Assembly (NCBI GenBank): GCA_946626595.1 | Contig: CAMOUQ010000006.1 | Coordinates: forward strand, 1 to 61,255 | Source of the DNA: an uncultured Prevotellaceae bacterium | Lineage (GTDB): Bacteria; Bacteroidota; Bacteroidia; Bacteroidales; Bacteroidaceae | Direction: 5' to 3' | Length of the DNA: 61,255 nt | Position numbers and translations under genes: made by a program | Shown here: positions 7,096-16,743 of the stretch, one piece after another | How positions within the stretch are numbered: position 1 is the stretch's first letter | Layout: every line of letters begins with the position of its first letter | Notes under the pieces: model-generated | Told to the model about the DNA's origin: nothing | Database searches by the model: none | What the model saw: only the letters and a program-made list of their open reading frames with translations

Positions 7096-9624
7096 ATGAA
7101 ACACAACAAACTCTACGGTTTCCGCACGATTTCGAGATGGCTGGGCATCACGGTGACAGCCATGTGCGGGTTGTCGGCTTGTAATGGCTATGACCTTGCG
7201 GAGGAAGACCCGTCGTGGCTGGGCTCGAGTGTGTACGAGTATCTGCAGTCGGAGGGCACCTTCACAAACACGCTGAAGCTGATTGACGACTTGAACTATG
7301 CCGAGGTGCTGAACAAGACGGGCAGCAAGACCCTCTTCGTGGCCGACGACAAGGCGTTCGCACGCTTCTTCCAGAAAAACGCATGGGGCGTTCACAGCTA
7401 CGCCGACCTCACAGAGGCACAGAAAAAGCTGCTGCTCTTCGGCAGCATGATTAACAATTCGTGCCAGGTGGCATACCTGAGCAGCAGCGAGGGGCCCACG
7501 GAGGGCGACTGCATGCGCCGACTGACGGCCACCAGCGAGTTCGACTCCGTACCGGTGCTCACACCTGCCCAGATGCCGGACAACCCCTATTGGGCTGCCT
7601 ATCGGAAGAACAACCGCAGTCTGGTGTGCATGACCGACATCACGGCTCCGCCCATGATCCACTTCATCGAATCGTTCCTGACGAACAAATATATCACCAA
7701 CGCGGACTGCAACTTCCTCTTCAACCACGTCACTGAGCGACAGCCGGGCGACGCCAACGTCAACGGCGTAGCCATGGTGGAACAGAACATCAAGTGCTCC
7801 AACGGATTCGTTCACCGCATGGCGGAGGTCGTCACTCCCCTACCCAACATGGCCGAACTGATCAACCAGAATCCGAACATGCAGGGATGGGCTAAACTGC
7901 TGAACCGCTACTGCGCACCCTACTATGCAGGCGACGAGGCTACGCGCGAGTACAACCGCCTGTATAACACCTCTATAGACTCGCTCTTCGAGAAACGGTT
8001 CTTCTCAGAGCGCAGTCAAGGAGGACTGCCGCTGGACTTCACGCCCGAAGAGGGCCCAGTCAACGGTCTGCTGAAGTTCGACCCGGGATGGAACCAGTTC
8101 TATTCGGCCACGACGACCAGCACCTCCACCAACGTTGCCCTGCAGGAGAACATGGGCGTCATGCTGGTACCGAGCGACAAGGCACTGGACCGCTACTGGA
8201 ACGAGGGCGCCGGACGTGTGCTCCACGACTACTACGGTTCGTGGGAGAACGTGCCCGACAAGGTCATCTCCAAGATGCTGAACGTGAACATGCTCAACTC
8301 GTTCACCAACTCCGTGCCGAGCAAGTTCCACACCGTGCTGAACGACGCCAACGACGAACTGGGACTGAAGGAAGAGTTTGTCGACTCCGTGTTCATGGCC
8401 TGCAACGGTGCCGTATATCTTACGAATAAGGTATTCAATCCCGTGGCTTACATATCGGTGACCTTCCCGGCACTGGTGGACGCATCCATGAACATCCTGT
8501 ACTGGGCTGTGGAGCAACTGGGCTTCGACGTCTATCTGAATTCGCAGAACACCTACTACAGCCTGTTCATCCCCAACAACAAGGCCCTGCTGGAATACAT
8601 CGACCCTTGCTCCTACGGCAAGACGAGCACACAGCTCTTCCGCTTCCGCTATGAGCCGGACGCCCTCACCGAGAGTGGACGTGTGCGGGCCAGCATCTGG
8701 AACTACGACACGGAGACGGGCATGGTGACCGACTCCATCGGCGAGGCTTCCTACTCCCAGATTACCAACCGCCTGGAAGACATCCTGAACACGCACATCG
8801 TCATCGGCAACGTGGAGGACGGCAATACGTTCTACCAGACCAAGGGCGGCAGCATGGTGAAGGTGGCCAATGCCGCGCAGGGCATAGCCGGAATGACCGT
8901 GGAAGGCGGACTGCAGGTGGAGAACGACAAGCCTCTGCATGTGACGAAGATTTACGACGAATCCGTCGAAGGAAACGGTAAGACCTACATACTGGAAGAG
9001 GGTCCCATCATGACCGCCCGCAAGTCGACGTACGACATACTGAGCGAGCACGAGGAGTTTGCGGCCTTCCGCGAACTGCTGCAGAGCTCAAAGTTCCTGG
9101 AGACCAAGCATGTCATCGGCACCAACGAACATGCTACGGCCAGCACCAACATCTCCCTCTTCAACACCTACCGCTACACCATCTACGTGCCCACGAACAA
9201 GGCCATCGAGGACCTGCAGGCACAGGGCAAACTGCCGACATGGGAAATGGTGGAGCACGAAGAGGACGAAGAAGTGCGCGACAGCCTGGAGAACGAAATC
9301 GAGAATTTCATCAAATACCACATCCAGGACAACGCCTACTACATCGGACAGGGCAATGCCAGCGGAGAATTCGAGACTTCGGCCTACAAGGTTACCGACG
9401 GCAATCTTTCCTATTATAAATTACGCACGCGCGTAAACAACGACGGCATCGAGATTACCGACGGCACGAACAAGACCTATCATGTGGTGAAGAGCGCCGG
9501 ACTCTACAACCTCATGGGACGTGAGTATCAGTACGACGCACCGGATGCCACTCAAGCGAACAACCTCTACACGTCATCCTTTGTCGTAGTGCATCAGATA
9601 GACGGGGCTCTCATGTACAAATAA
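7096..9624 (+). CDS. Fasciclin (FAS1)-domain lipoprotein, four FAS1-like modules
   Basis: An 842-aa protein. The signal peptide ends LSAC with Cys29 as the lipidation site, followed by an acidic NGYDLAEED segment, so it is probably a surface lipoprotein. Four FAS1 H1-type boxes are visible: TLFVADDKAF, MLVPSDKAL, SLFIPNNKAL and TIYVPTNKAI. Matching H2-like segments occur, for example HIVIGN and YHIQDN. FAS1 domains bind proteins or glycans and are not enzymes. It is the first gene of the operon, 17 bp before susC, behind an activator-type promoter. Its place suggests that it captures ligand for, or docks to, the adjacent SusCD pair; that is inference. Confidence 0.85.
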   Translation: MKHNKLYGFRTISRWLGITVTAMCGLSACNGYDLAEEDPSWLGSSVYEYLQSEGTFTNTLKLIDDLNYAEVLNKTGSKTLFVADDKAFARFFQKNAWGVHSYADLTEAQKKLLLFGSMINNSCQVAYLSSSEGPTEGDCMRRLTATSEFDSVPVLTPAQMPDNPYWAAYRKNNRSLVCMTDITAPPMIHFIESFLTNKYITNADCNFLFNHVTERQPGDANVNGVAMVEQNIKCSNGFVHRMAEVVTPLPNMAELINQNPNMQGWAKLLNRYCAPYYAGDEATREYNRLYNTSIDSLFEKRFFSERSQGGLPLDFTPEEGPVNGLLKFDPGWNQFYSATTTSTSTNVALQENMGVMLVPSDKALDRYWNEGAGRVLHDYYGSWENVPDKVISKMLNVNMLNSFTNSVPSKFHTVLNDANDELGLKEEFVDSVFMACNGAVYLTNKVFNPVAYISVTFPALVDASMNILYWAVEQLGFDVYLNSQNTYYSLFIPNNKALLEYIDPCSYGKTSTQLFRFRYEPDALTESGRVRASIWNYDTETGMVTDSIGEASYSQITNRLEDILNTHIVIGNVEDGNTFYQTKGGSMVKVANAAQGIAGMTVEGGLQVENDKPLHVTKIYDESVEGNGKTYILEEGPIMTARKSTYDILSEHEEFAAFRELLQSSKFLETKHVIGTNEHATASTNISLFNTYRYTIYVPTNKAIEDLQAQGKLPTWEMVEHEEDEEVRDSLENEIENFIKYHIQDNAYYIGQGNASGEFETSAYKVTDGNLSYYKLRTRVNNDGIEITDGTNKTYHVVKSAGLYNLMGREYQYDAPDATQANNLYTSSFVVVHQIDGALMYK

Positions 9625-9641
9625 TACATCAGTGTGAAGTT

Positions 9642-12600
9642 ATGAAGACAAGAAATATTCTCATGGCCCTGACATTGTTCATCGCCCAAGGTACTTTTTC
9701 CATCATTTCCGCCCAGACAGCAGGCACCATGATACATGGCGTGGTGCAGGACGACTTTGACGTCCTCATCGGTGCGAATGTACTGGAGATAGACAACAGC
9801 AACCGTATCGTGGCAGCCACACTGACGGACGTGAACGGTAATTTCTCGTTCCGCATCGTCGACCCGAAGCACAAAATTAAAATTAGCTACGTGGGCTGCG
9901 AAACCAAGATTATACCCATCAAGGGTACCAACTACAGAATCACCCTGCAGGGCAAGCAAATGAAGGAGGTGGTAATTAATGCCGTGAAGGTGTCGCAATC
10001 CAACGGCCTGGCCATCCCCGAACGCGAACTGTCCACCGCACACCAGACTATCGACGCCAAGGAGTTTGAAGGCCTCGGCATCACCAGCGTGGACGAAGCC
10101 CTACAAGGACGTATCGCCGGTCTGGACATCGTGAGCAACTCAGGTAACCTGGGCGCCGGCACGAGCATGCGCCTGCGTGGTGTGAGCTCCATCAACGGCA
10201 ACACGCAGCCGCTGATTGTGGTCGATGGCAACATCTTCGAAAGCGACTACAACAGCAACTTCGACTTTGCCAATGCCACCCAAGACCAGTTTGCAGAACT
10301 GCTGAACGTGAACCCCGACGACATCGCCACCATCAACGTGCTGAAGGATGCTGCCGGTACGGCCATCTACGGTTCGCAGGGTGCCAACGGTGTGATTGAA
10401 ATCAAGACGAAACGCGGTAGCCGTGGACCCACGAAGGTCCAGTACTCCTATCGTGCCACCTTCACACACCAGCCCCAAGGCATAAAGCTGCTGAACGGCG
10501 ACCAGTACACGATGCTGATGAAGGAGGCCTACTTCAACCCCGCACTGAACGATGCTGCATCGGACATCCGCGAGTTCAGCTACGACAAGTCGTGGAGCGA
10601 ATATGAAATGTACAACAACAATACCGACTGGCGCAAGTCCATCAGCCAGACTGGTGTGCTGCAGAAGCACTACCTCAGCCTCTCGGGCGGTGGCGAGAAG
10701 GCCAACTTCCGCATAGCCGGAGGTTATGACCACCAGACGGGTACCGTCATCAAGCAGAAGCTGAACCGCTTCACCACCCGCGTGGCCCTGGACTACTTCG
10801 TGAGCGACCGCATCAAGATTGTCACGAACTTCAACATGACCTACACGGACAACAAGAAGAACTACAGCGAACTGCTCACTTCTGCCTACCAGAAGATGCC
10901 CAACCTGTCCATCTACGAACAGGATGCCTACGGCAACGACCTGCCCGACTTCTACCACATGCTCAACAACTGTTCGCCGGAACTCAAGAGCGACCAGTTT
11001 AAGTATGTCAACCCCGTGGCTTTGGCCAAGTCGGCAATCAACGACGAAAGCACGTACCAGATTCAGCCGGAATTCCAACTTGTGTACAACCTGCTGGGGA
11101 CGGAGCCCGACAAGACGCAGTTGAAGTACGAAGGTAAGATTCTGTTCAATATCTTCAACAAGTACAACGATACGTTCTATCCCTCGAGCCTCGTCACGGA
11201 AGGATGGTCCAGCACGAACAACAACCGCTCCACGGCTTCGGCCCACAAGAGCACGGCCATCACGACAACCCACCGGCTGACCTTCGTGCCACATTTCCGC
11301 AATAGCGACCACTCCTTCATGAGCATGATTCAGTTCCAGCTCACCGACGGTTCGTCCAAGTCAAGCGGAAGCACCGTGTACGGACTGCCCGGAACTATCA
11401 AGAGCACTACGGCCGACGGTATCGTAAGCGGCCTCAGCACCAGCTCTGGACAGTGGCGAAGCATATACCTGACCTTCTCGGCCCACTACGCATACAAAGG
11501 AAAGTACATTGCCGACTTCAGCGTGCGCCGAGACGGCTCCACCAAGTTCGGCGACAACAGTCGATGGGGTAACTTCCCTGCCCTCTCCTTCCGCTGGAAC
11601 GTCAGCGACGAGAATTTCATGCAGCGCCTCAAATGGGTGAGCATGCTTTCCGTGCGCCCCGGTTGGGGTATCGTGGGCAACCAGCCCGGTGGCGAGTACC
11701 TCTACTTCTCGAAGTATTCCAACACGGCCGCCTACAACCAGAATGCTGCGGTCTATCCCAGCAACATCCGACTGAGCAGCCTCAAGTGGGAAGAGAAGCA
11801 AACCTGGAACGTAGGTTTCGACCTCGGACTGTGGGACAACAAGGTGACGGCCGACTTCAACATCTATCGTCAGAAGACCACCGACCTGCTCATGCTCAAC
11901 CGCAGCATTCCCACATCGTCGGGCTTCACGGCCCTGAATTACCAGAACGTCGGCGACATGGTCAACAACGGATGGGAATTCAACATCAATGCACAGGACA
12001 TTATCAAGAAAGGTAAGTTCCGCGCCAGCTTCAACGTAACGTTTGCCAACAACAAGAACGAAATCACGAAGATGGATCCTACCGTACTGGCCTCTCTGAA
12101 CAAGGATTTCGACAACAGCAACGGCTCGTACCTCACTCGTGTGCAGCTGCACAATGCCTTCGGTAGCATCTATGGATTCCGCTATCAGGGTGTCTATCAG
12201 TACAGCAAATACACGCCGAACGAAGTTCCGGGCGTGAGCGGCCCCAACGCTCCCGTGGCACGCGATGCCAACGGCCTGGTGGTAACGGACAAGAACGGTT
12301 ATCCCATACCTGTGGTCTTCAGCTACGAAAGCAGCGACAAGTCGTACATCTACGAGTTCAAGGGCGGTGATGCCATCTACGAGGACATCAACCACGACGG
12401 TAACATCAACGAACTGGACATCGTATACCTGGGCAGTTCCCTGCCGAAGATTACCGGTGGATGGGGCTTCAAACTGAACTGGGGCCGATGGAGCCTGAAC
12501 ACGCAGTTCAACTTCCGCGTCGGCAACAAGATTATCAACCGCGCCCGCATGCTGGCTGAAAACATGTACAGCAACAACAACCAATCGAAGGCCGTCAACT

Positions 12601-12932
12601 GGCGTTGGCGCGTAGAGGGCGACGATGCACTCATCCCGCGCGCCCTTTACAAAGAAGGTTACAACTGGCTGGGTTCGGACCGTTTCATCGAGAGCGGCTC
12701 GTTTATGCGCCTCAACTATATGCAGCTCAGCTATTCGCTCGATCCCAGGATTATCAAGCGCATCGGCCTCACACAGCTCAGTTTCTACATCAGCGCCAAC
12801 AACCTGTTCTGCCTGACACCCTACTCAGGTGCTGACCCCGAAGTGGGATACGGCAGCTATGGCGTAACATCGGACAATGCGAGAACACCTAACGCCCGCT
12901 CTGTGACCGTGGGTGCTACTATTCAATTCTAA
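9642..12932 (+). CDS. SusC/RagA-family TonB-dependent outer membrane transporter 1
   Basis: A 1096-aa outer membrane transporter that imports ligand captured by its SusD partner, driven by TonB-ExbBD. A signal peptide (1-25, ending SAQ) precedes a carboxypeptidase-regulatory-like domain (about 30-110), a TonB-box-like EVVINAVKV, and a plug domain with VDEALQGRIAGLDI, SMRLRGVSSING, PLIVVDG and the SusC signature AAGTAIYGSQGANGVIEI. The remainder is a 22-strand-type barrel ending in an aromatic residue (ATIQF). SusD follows 6 bp downstream. Size and motifs are typical of the family. The substrate cannot be read from the sequence. Confidence 0.95.
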   Translation: MKTRNILMALTLFIAQGTFSIISAQTAGTMIHGVVQDDFDVLIGANVLEIDNSNRIVAATLTDVNGNFSFRIVDPKHKIKISYVGCETKIIPIKGTNYRITLQGKQMKEVVINAVKVSQSNGLAIPERELSTAHQTIDAKEFEGLGITSVDEALQGRIAGLDIVSNSGNLGAGTSMRLRGVSSINGNTQPLIVVDGNIFESDYNSNFDFANATQDQFAELLNVNPDDIATINVLKDAAGTAIYGSQGANGVIEIKTKRGSRGPTKVQYSYRATFTHQPQGIKLLNGDQYTMLMKEAYFNPALNDAASDIREFSYDKSWSEYEMYNNNTDWRKSISQTGVLQKHYLSLSGGGEKANFRIAGGYDHQTGTVIKQKLNRFTTRVALDYFVSDRIKIVTNFNMTYTDNKKNYSELLTSAYQKMPNLSIYEQDAYGNDLPDFYHMLNNCSPELKSDQFKYVNPVALAKSAINDESTYQIQPEFQLVYNLLGTEPDKTQLKYEGKILFNIFNKYNDTFYPSSLVTEGWSSTNNNRSTASAHKSTAITTTHRLTFVPHFRNSDHSFMSMIQFQLTDGSSKSSGSTVYGLPGTIKSTTADGIVSGLSTSSGQWRSIYLTFSAHYAYKGKYIADFSVRRDGSTKFGDNSRWGNFPALSFRWNVSDENFMQRLKWVSMLSVRPGWGIVGNQPGGEYLYFSKYSNTAAYNQNAAVYPSNIRLSSLKWEEKQTWNVGFDLGLWDNKVTADFNIYRQKTTDLLMLNRSIPTSSGFTALNYQNVGDMVNNGWEFNINAQDIIKKGKFRASFNVTFANNKNEITKMDPTVLASLNKDFDNSNGSYLTRVQLHNAFGSIYGFRYQGVYQYSKYTPNEVPGVSGPNAPVARDANGLVVTDKNGYPIPVVFSYESSDKSYIYEFKGGDAIYEDINHDGNINELDIVYLGSSLPKITGGWGFKLNWGRWSLNTQFNFRVGNKIINRARMLAENMYSNNNQSKAVNWRWRVEGDDALIPRALYKEGYNWLGSDRFIESGSFMRLNYMQLSYSLDPRIIKRIGLTQLSFYISANNLFCLTPYSGADPEVGYGSYGVTSDNARTPNARSVTVGATIQF

Positions 12933-12938
12933 AAACCT

Positions 12939-14651
12939 GTGATGAATATGAAAACAAATTATATTTCCTACCTTGTACTTTGTACATCCTGCATTTTATT
13001 GTTCACAGGTTGCAACGACTTCTTGTCCATCAAACCGCAGAACGACATTGTTCTTGAGAACTACTGGACAGAGGAAGCAGATGTGAACAGCGTGCTCAAC
13101 TCGTGCTACTCACAGCTCGAAAGCAGTGACTGCGTGAACCGAATGATTGTCTGGGGAGAAGTCCGTTCGGACAATATGACCATGGGCTCAGGCACTTCGT
13201 ATGCCTTGCAGCAGGCCTTCAAAGAGAACATCCTTGAGACGAACACCTTCACCAATTGGCAAAGCTTCTACCAGTGCATCAACCGCTGCAACACCGTCAT
13301 ACACTATGCCCCCATCGTAAATGAGAAAGACCCCAACTTCACAGATGCTGAGATGCGGGCCACCATTGCCGAGGCAACGACGTTGCGTGCCCTCTGCTAT
13401 TTCTATCTCATCAGGACTTTCCGCGACGTGCCCTACATAACCCAACCGTCGCTCGACGACAGTCAGGAGTATCAGACACCGGCCTCACCCTTCGAAGAGG
13501 TGCTCGACAGCCTCATCGCCGATGTGGAGCGAGTGAAGGACGATGCCGTGCGCAGCTATGGAGAGAAGACGGTGGAAAACACTTGCCGCATAACACGATG
13601 GGCTGCATACTCGCTGCTCGCCGACCTCTACCTGTGGAAGGGGGAATGGCAGAAATGCATCGACTACTGCGACCTCGTCATCGACCAGAAGATTCGCGAA
13701 TACGAACACGACTACGAGGAGAATCCGACGACCATAACTACGGAACTCTACGGACGCTATCCGCTCATCTCTGAGTCGACGGGCAACAGCAACTATGCCG
13801 GCAACACCTATACCGAAATCTTTGGAACTGGCAACAGTTTTGAATCCATCTTCGAACTGAACTTCGTCAACAACCAGAGTGTCACCAACTCTTCGGTGTC
13901 GAATTACTACGGTTCCAGCGCCACAAGGACTGGACAAATAGGAGCGCCCACATTCCTCTACGAAGATATCATGACGGGCCAGAATCCCTTCTTTGCGAAG
14001 ACCGATTGCCGCTATCTTGAGAATATGACCCAGATTAACAACAAAATCTATATTACCAAATACGTCAACCAATCTGTCTCGTTCCGCACAAGCACCACCA
14101 CCGGTGCTGCGCCCACTGTAGTTGGAAGCACACGCTCTACGAACTTTGCCAACTGGATAGTCTATCGCCTCACCGACATCATGCTGATGCGTGCAGAGGC
14201 CGAAGTTGAACTTGCCGGCAACGTGGAGACCGGTGCCACACTCACTGAGGAGCAGACACAGCACTACCGCAATGCCTTCAACTGTGTGATTGCCGTCTGG
14301 AAACGCGCCAACAACAAGCGCACGTCTGTGGCAGACACCCTGGTATATGACGACTATGCCACTTCGCGCACAGCCATGGAAGACCTCGTGCTGGCCGAAC
14401 GCCAACGCGAACTCATGTTCGAGGGAAAGCGATGGTTCGACCTCGTACGCCTGTCGCGCCGCGAAGGTGAAAATAGCCGCATGATAAGCAAAGTGCTGCC
14501 CAAGTTCCAGGAGAATGCCAGTGCCATACGCATAAAGCTGTCGACACAGGACATCCTCTACTGGCCCTACAACCGCGAGGAACTGAAGCAGAACCCCCAC
14601 TTGAAGCAGAACCCTGCCTATGAGACCGATAACACTAAACAGAACTTATAA
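12939..14651 (+). CDS. SusD/RagB-family surface lipoprotein 1
   Basis: A 570-aa lipoprotein with lipobox LFTGC (near residue 25) followed by NDFLSIKPQND. The N-terminal half has the TPR-like helices of the family (EATTLRALCYFYLIRTF, WAAYSLLADLYLWKGEW). The C-terminal signature ERQRELMFEGKRWFDLVRL is the standard SusD/RagB motif. SusD proteins bind glycans or peptides at the cell surface and form the lid of the paired SusC channel. It follows SusC 1 by 6 bp and precedes the next fasciclin gene by 12 bp, so the three are co-transcribed. Confidence 0.95.
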   Translation: MMNMKTNYISYLVLCTSCILLFTGCNDFLSIKPQNDIVLENYWTEEADVNSVLNSCYSQLESSDCVNRMIVWGEVRSDNMTMGSGTSYALQQAFKENILETNTFTNWQSFYQCINRCNTVIHYAPIVNEKDPNFTDAEMRATIAEATTLRALCYFYLIRTFRDVPYITQPSLDDSQEYQTPASPFEEVLDSLIADVERVKDDAVRSYGEKTVENTCRITRWAAYSLLADLYLWKGEWQKCIDYCDLVIDQKIREYEHDYEENPTTITTELYGRYPLISESTGNSNYAGNTYTEIFGTGNSFESIFELNFVNNQSVTNSSVSNYYGSSATRTGQIGAPTFLYEDIMTGQNPFFAKTDCRYLENMTQINNKIYITKYVNQSVSFRTSTTTGAAPTVVGSTRSTNFANWIVYRLTDIMLMRAEAEVELAGNVETGATLTEEQTQHYRNAFNCVIAVWKRANNKRTSVADTLVYDDYATSRTAMEDLVLAERQRELMFEGKRWFDLVRLSRREGENSRMISKVLPKFQENASAIRIKLSTQDILYWPYNREELKQNPHLKQNPAYETDNTKQNL

Positions 14652-14663
14652 TTCCATCGTACT

Positions 14664-16697
14664 ATGATAAGCATGCATAAGAACATATCACTCCGTCGGA
14701 TCCGTTGCCGCATGTCGGCACCATCCCTATTCCGGCATTTCCTGCTGGGCTGCAACATCGTTGCAATCCTCACGCTCGTGATGGTTTCGTGCTCCGACGA
14801 CCCCACTGAAGACAACTACTACACATTCACCGGAGAGATGGTGAGCGACTACCTCACGAACCGCCCCGAGACCTTCAGCGAGTTTACGAAAATCCTGCAG
14901 CGGTCAGGCCTGTTCGGGATGATGGCCACCTATGGCACATACACCTGCCTGGCTCCTACCAATGAAGCCGTAAATCAATATCTGCATCAGCTCGGATACA
15001 GCGATGTGGCTCAGCTCACTCAGGAAGAATGCGACACGTTCTCGTGGAACCATATCATACCGAACACGTATTTCACCACCGACCTCAGCGACGGTAACAT
15101 TCCAACAGCCAACATGAACGACCGCTTCCTCACCTTCTCCTGTGACAGTGATGCAGCGCATGGCGGAAATGTCATGTATTACATCAACATGGCATCGAAG
15201 CTTATCGTTCGCGACGACTCTGTAGAGAACGGTGTCGTCCATACGTTGGACCGCGTCATCCAGCCGTCAAGTTCATATCTGCCCGAACTACTGCGCGAGG
15301 ACAAGAACATCTCACTCTTCACCTCGGCACTCTACCTTACAGGACTGAGCGACAGCCTCTACGCCTACATCGACAACGAATATTCCGTAGGTCTCGACTC
15401 CATCAACAAGGGCATCCCCTTCCACCGTACGGGCGCCACATACTATATGTATTACCCGGCCACACGCATGAAACGATTCACTGCCTTGGTGGAGACAAAT
15501 AAGGTATTTGCCAATGCAGGCATAAACAATCTCGACGACCTGAAGCGGTATGCCAAGGAAGTGTATGACGAAGTCTATCCGGAGGACAAGGGACTCTATG
15601 ACGACGACTGGACGAACCGCAAGAATCCGCTGAACCGATTCATTGCCTACCATCTGCTGCCCTACTATGGTGCAATAAACGATTTCACCATCTCCGAAAG
15701 CGGCATCGACTACAAGACCACGTGCGCCATGCCCAACCTCATCGACTGCACCGACTGGTACACCACCATGATGCCAGGCACCATCATGAAGATGTCGTCA
15801 CCTTCAGAGGGACTCTTCATCAACCGCAAGGGCGTATCGTCCAACTACAGTGTCCGTGGCATCATGGTGCATACGCCATCGGAAATGACAACCCTCCATG
15901 ACCAAGAGCTACAAGAGGCCGGATTGCCCGTAGACACGCTGAACCAGCAGGCCCTGAATGGAATCTATCATTACATAGATGATGTGCTCACCTACAATAC
16001 GACTACGCGTGATGTTGTCTTCAACGACCGCATACGATGGAATGTGGTGACCATCAGTAATGAGTTCCTGAATGCCGGTGCCCGCGGTAATACAAACGGC
16101 CAGCACCTGATGGGCTTCAAGCAGGTGGAAGGATGGGACTTCCACGGCATCAACCCCACGCTGGCTCTACGCGAACGCAGCGTGTGGAACGCCACGTATT
16201 CCGATGCTGTAGACCTGATTGGACAGTTCGACGTCAGCTTCAGGTTGCCGCCCGTCCCGGCCAACACCTATGAGATACGTTTTGCCTACGGTGCAGGTAA
16301 CGACCGTGGTGTTGTGCAGATCTACTTCGGTGAGAAAGACAACATGCAACCCATGGGACTACCCATCGACTTCCGCATCTGGGGCGGCGACCCCAGCATC
16401 GGATGGGTGGCCGACACAGAAGACAACGAGGAAAACCGCGCCATCGACAAGGCTATGCACAACCGTGGATTCATGAAGGATATGGATTCGTGGAACCAGG
16501 GCGGCGTCAACAACCTGCGTGCCAACAACGGCAAATACCGCAAGGTGCTCACAACCCAGGCCCTCGACCCCAACAAGGAGTATTGGTTGCGCATCAAACT
16601 TGTCATCGAGAATGCCGAGGCCGAGTTGCCTATCAACTACTTTGAGTTCTGCCCCAAGAGCGTTTACGCCGGTCTGACGGCAGAAGATACACATTAA
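14664..16697 (+). CDS. Fasciclin-domain lipoprotein with a C-terminal beta domain
   Basis: A 677-aa protein. Its hydrophobic stretch and lipobox (LVMVSC, Cys43) lie further in than usual, so translation may begin at a later ATG such as the MSAPSLFRHFL methionine at codon 17. A FAS1 domain begins near residue 50 (TFSEFTKILQRSG, then TYTCLAPTNEAV). A second, diverged module holds TALVETNKVF. The C-terminal 240 residues (RWNVVTISNEFLN to YFEFCPKSVY) look like a beta-sandwich found fused to FAS1 in SusCD loci (DUF5108-like, from memory). No catalytic motif is seen. It sits 12 bp after SusD 1 and is probably surface exposed. Confidence 0.8.
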   Translation: MISMHKNISLRRIRCRMSAPSLFRHFLLGCNIVAILTLVMVSCSDDPTEDNYYTFTGEMVSDYLTNRPETFSEFTKILQRSGLFGMMATYGTYTCLAPTNEAVNQYLHQLGYSDVAQLTQEECDTFSWNHIIPNTYFTTDLSDGNIPTANMNDRFLTFSCDSDAAHGGNVMYYINMASKLIVRDDSVENGVVHTLDRVIQPSSSYLPELLREDKNISLFTSALYLTGLSDSLYAYIDNEYSVGLDSINKGIPFHRTGATYYMYYPATRMKRFTALVETNKVFANAGINNLDDLKRYAKEVYDEVYPEDKGLYDDDWTNRKNPLNRFIAYHLLPYYGAINDFTISESGIDYKTTCAMPNLIDCTDWYTTMMPGTIMKMSSPSEGLFINRKGVSSNYSVRGIMVHTPSEMTTLHDQELQEAGLPVDTLNQQALNGIYHYIDDVLTYNTTTRDVVFNDRIRWNVVTISNEFLNAGARGNTNGQHLMGFKQVEGWDFHGINPTLALRERSVWNATYSDAVDLIGQFDVSFRLPPVPANTYEIRFAYGAGNDRGVVQIYFGEKDNMQPMGLPIDFRIWGGDPSIGWVADTEDNEENRAIDKAMHNRGFMKDMDSWNQGGVNNLRANNGKYRKVLTTQALDPNKEYWLRIKLVIENAEAELPINYFEFCPKSVYAGLTAEDTH

Positions 16698-16743
16698 CAG
16701 GTGAATTAAACAGTTTATATTTGAAACCTCATAACCTCAGAAC

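Noticed and set aside
10140..12584. Long minus-strand ORFs opposite SusC 1
   Set aside because: Antisense frames of a gene with clear SusC plug and barrel; composition is Val/His/Ala-rich as expected for shadows.
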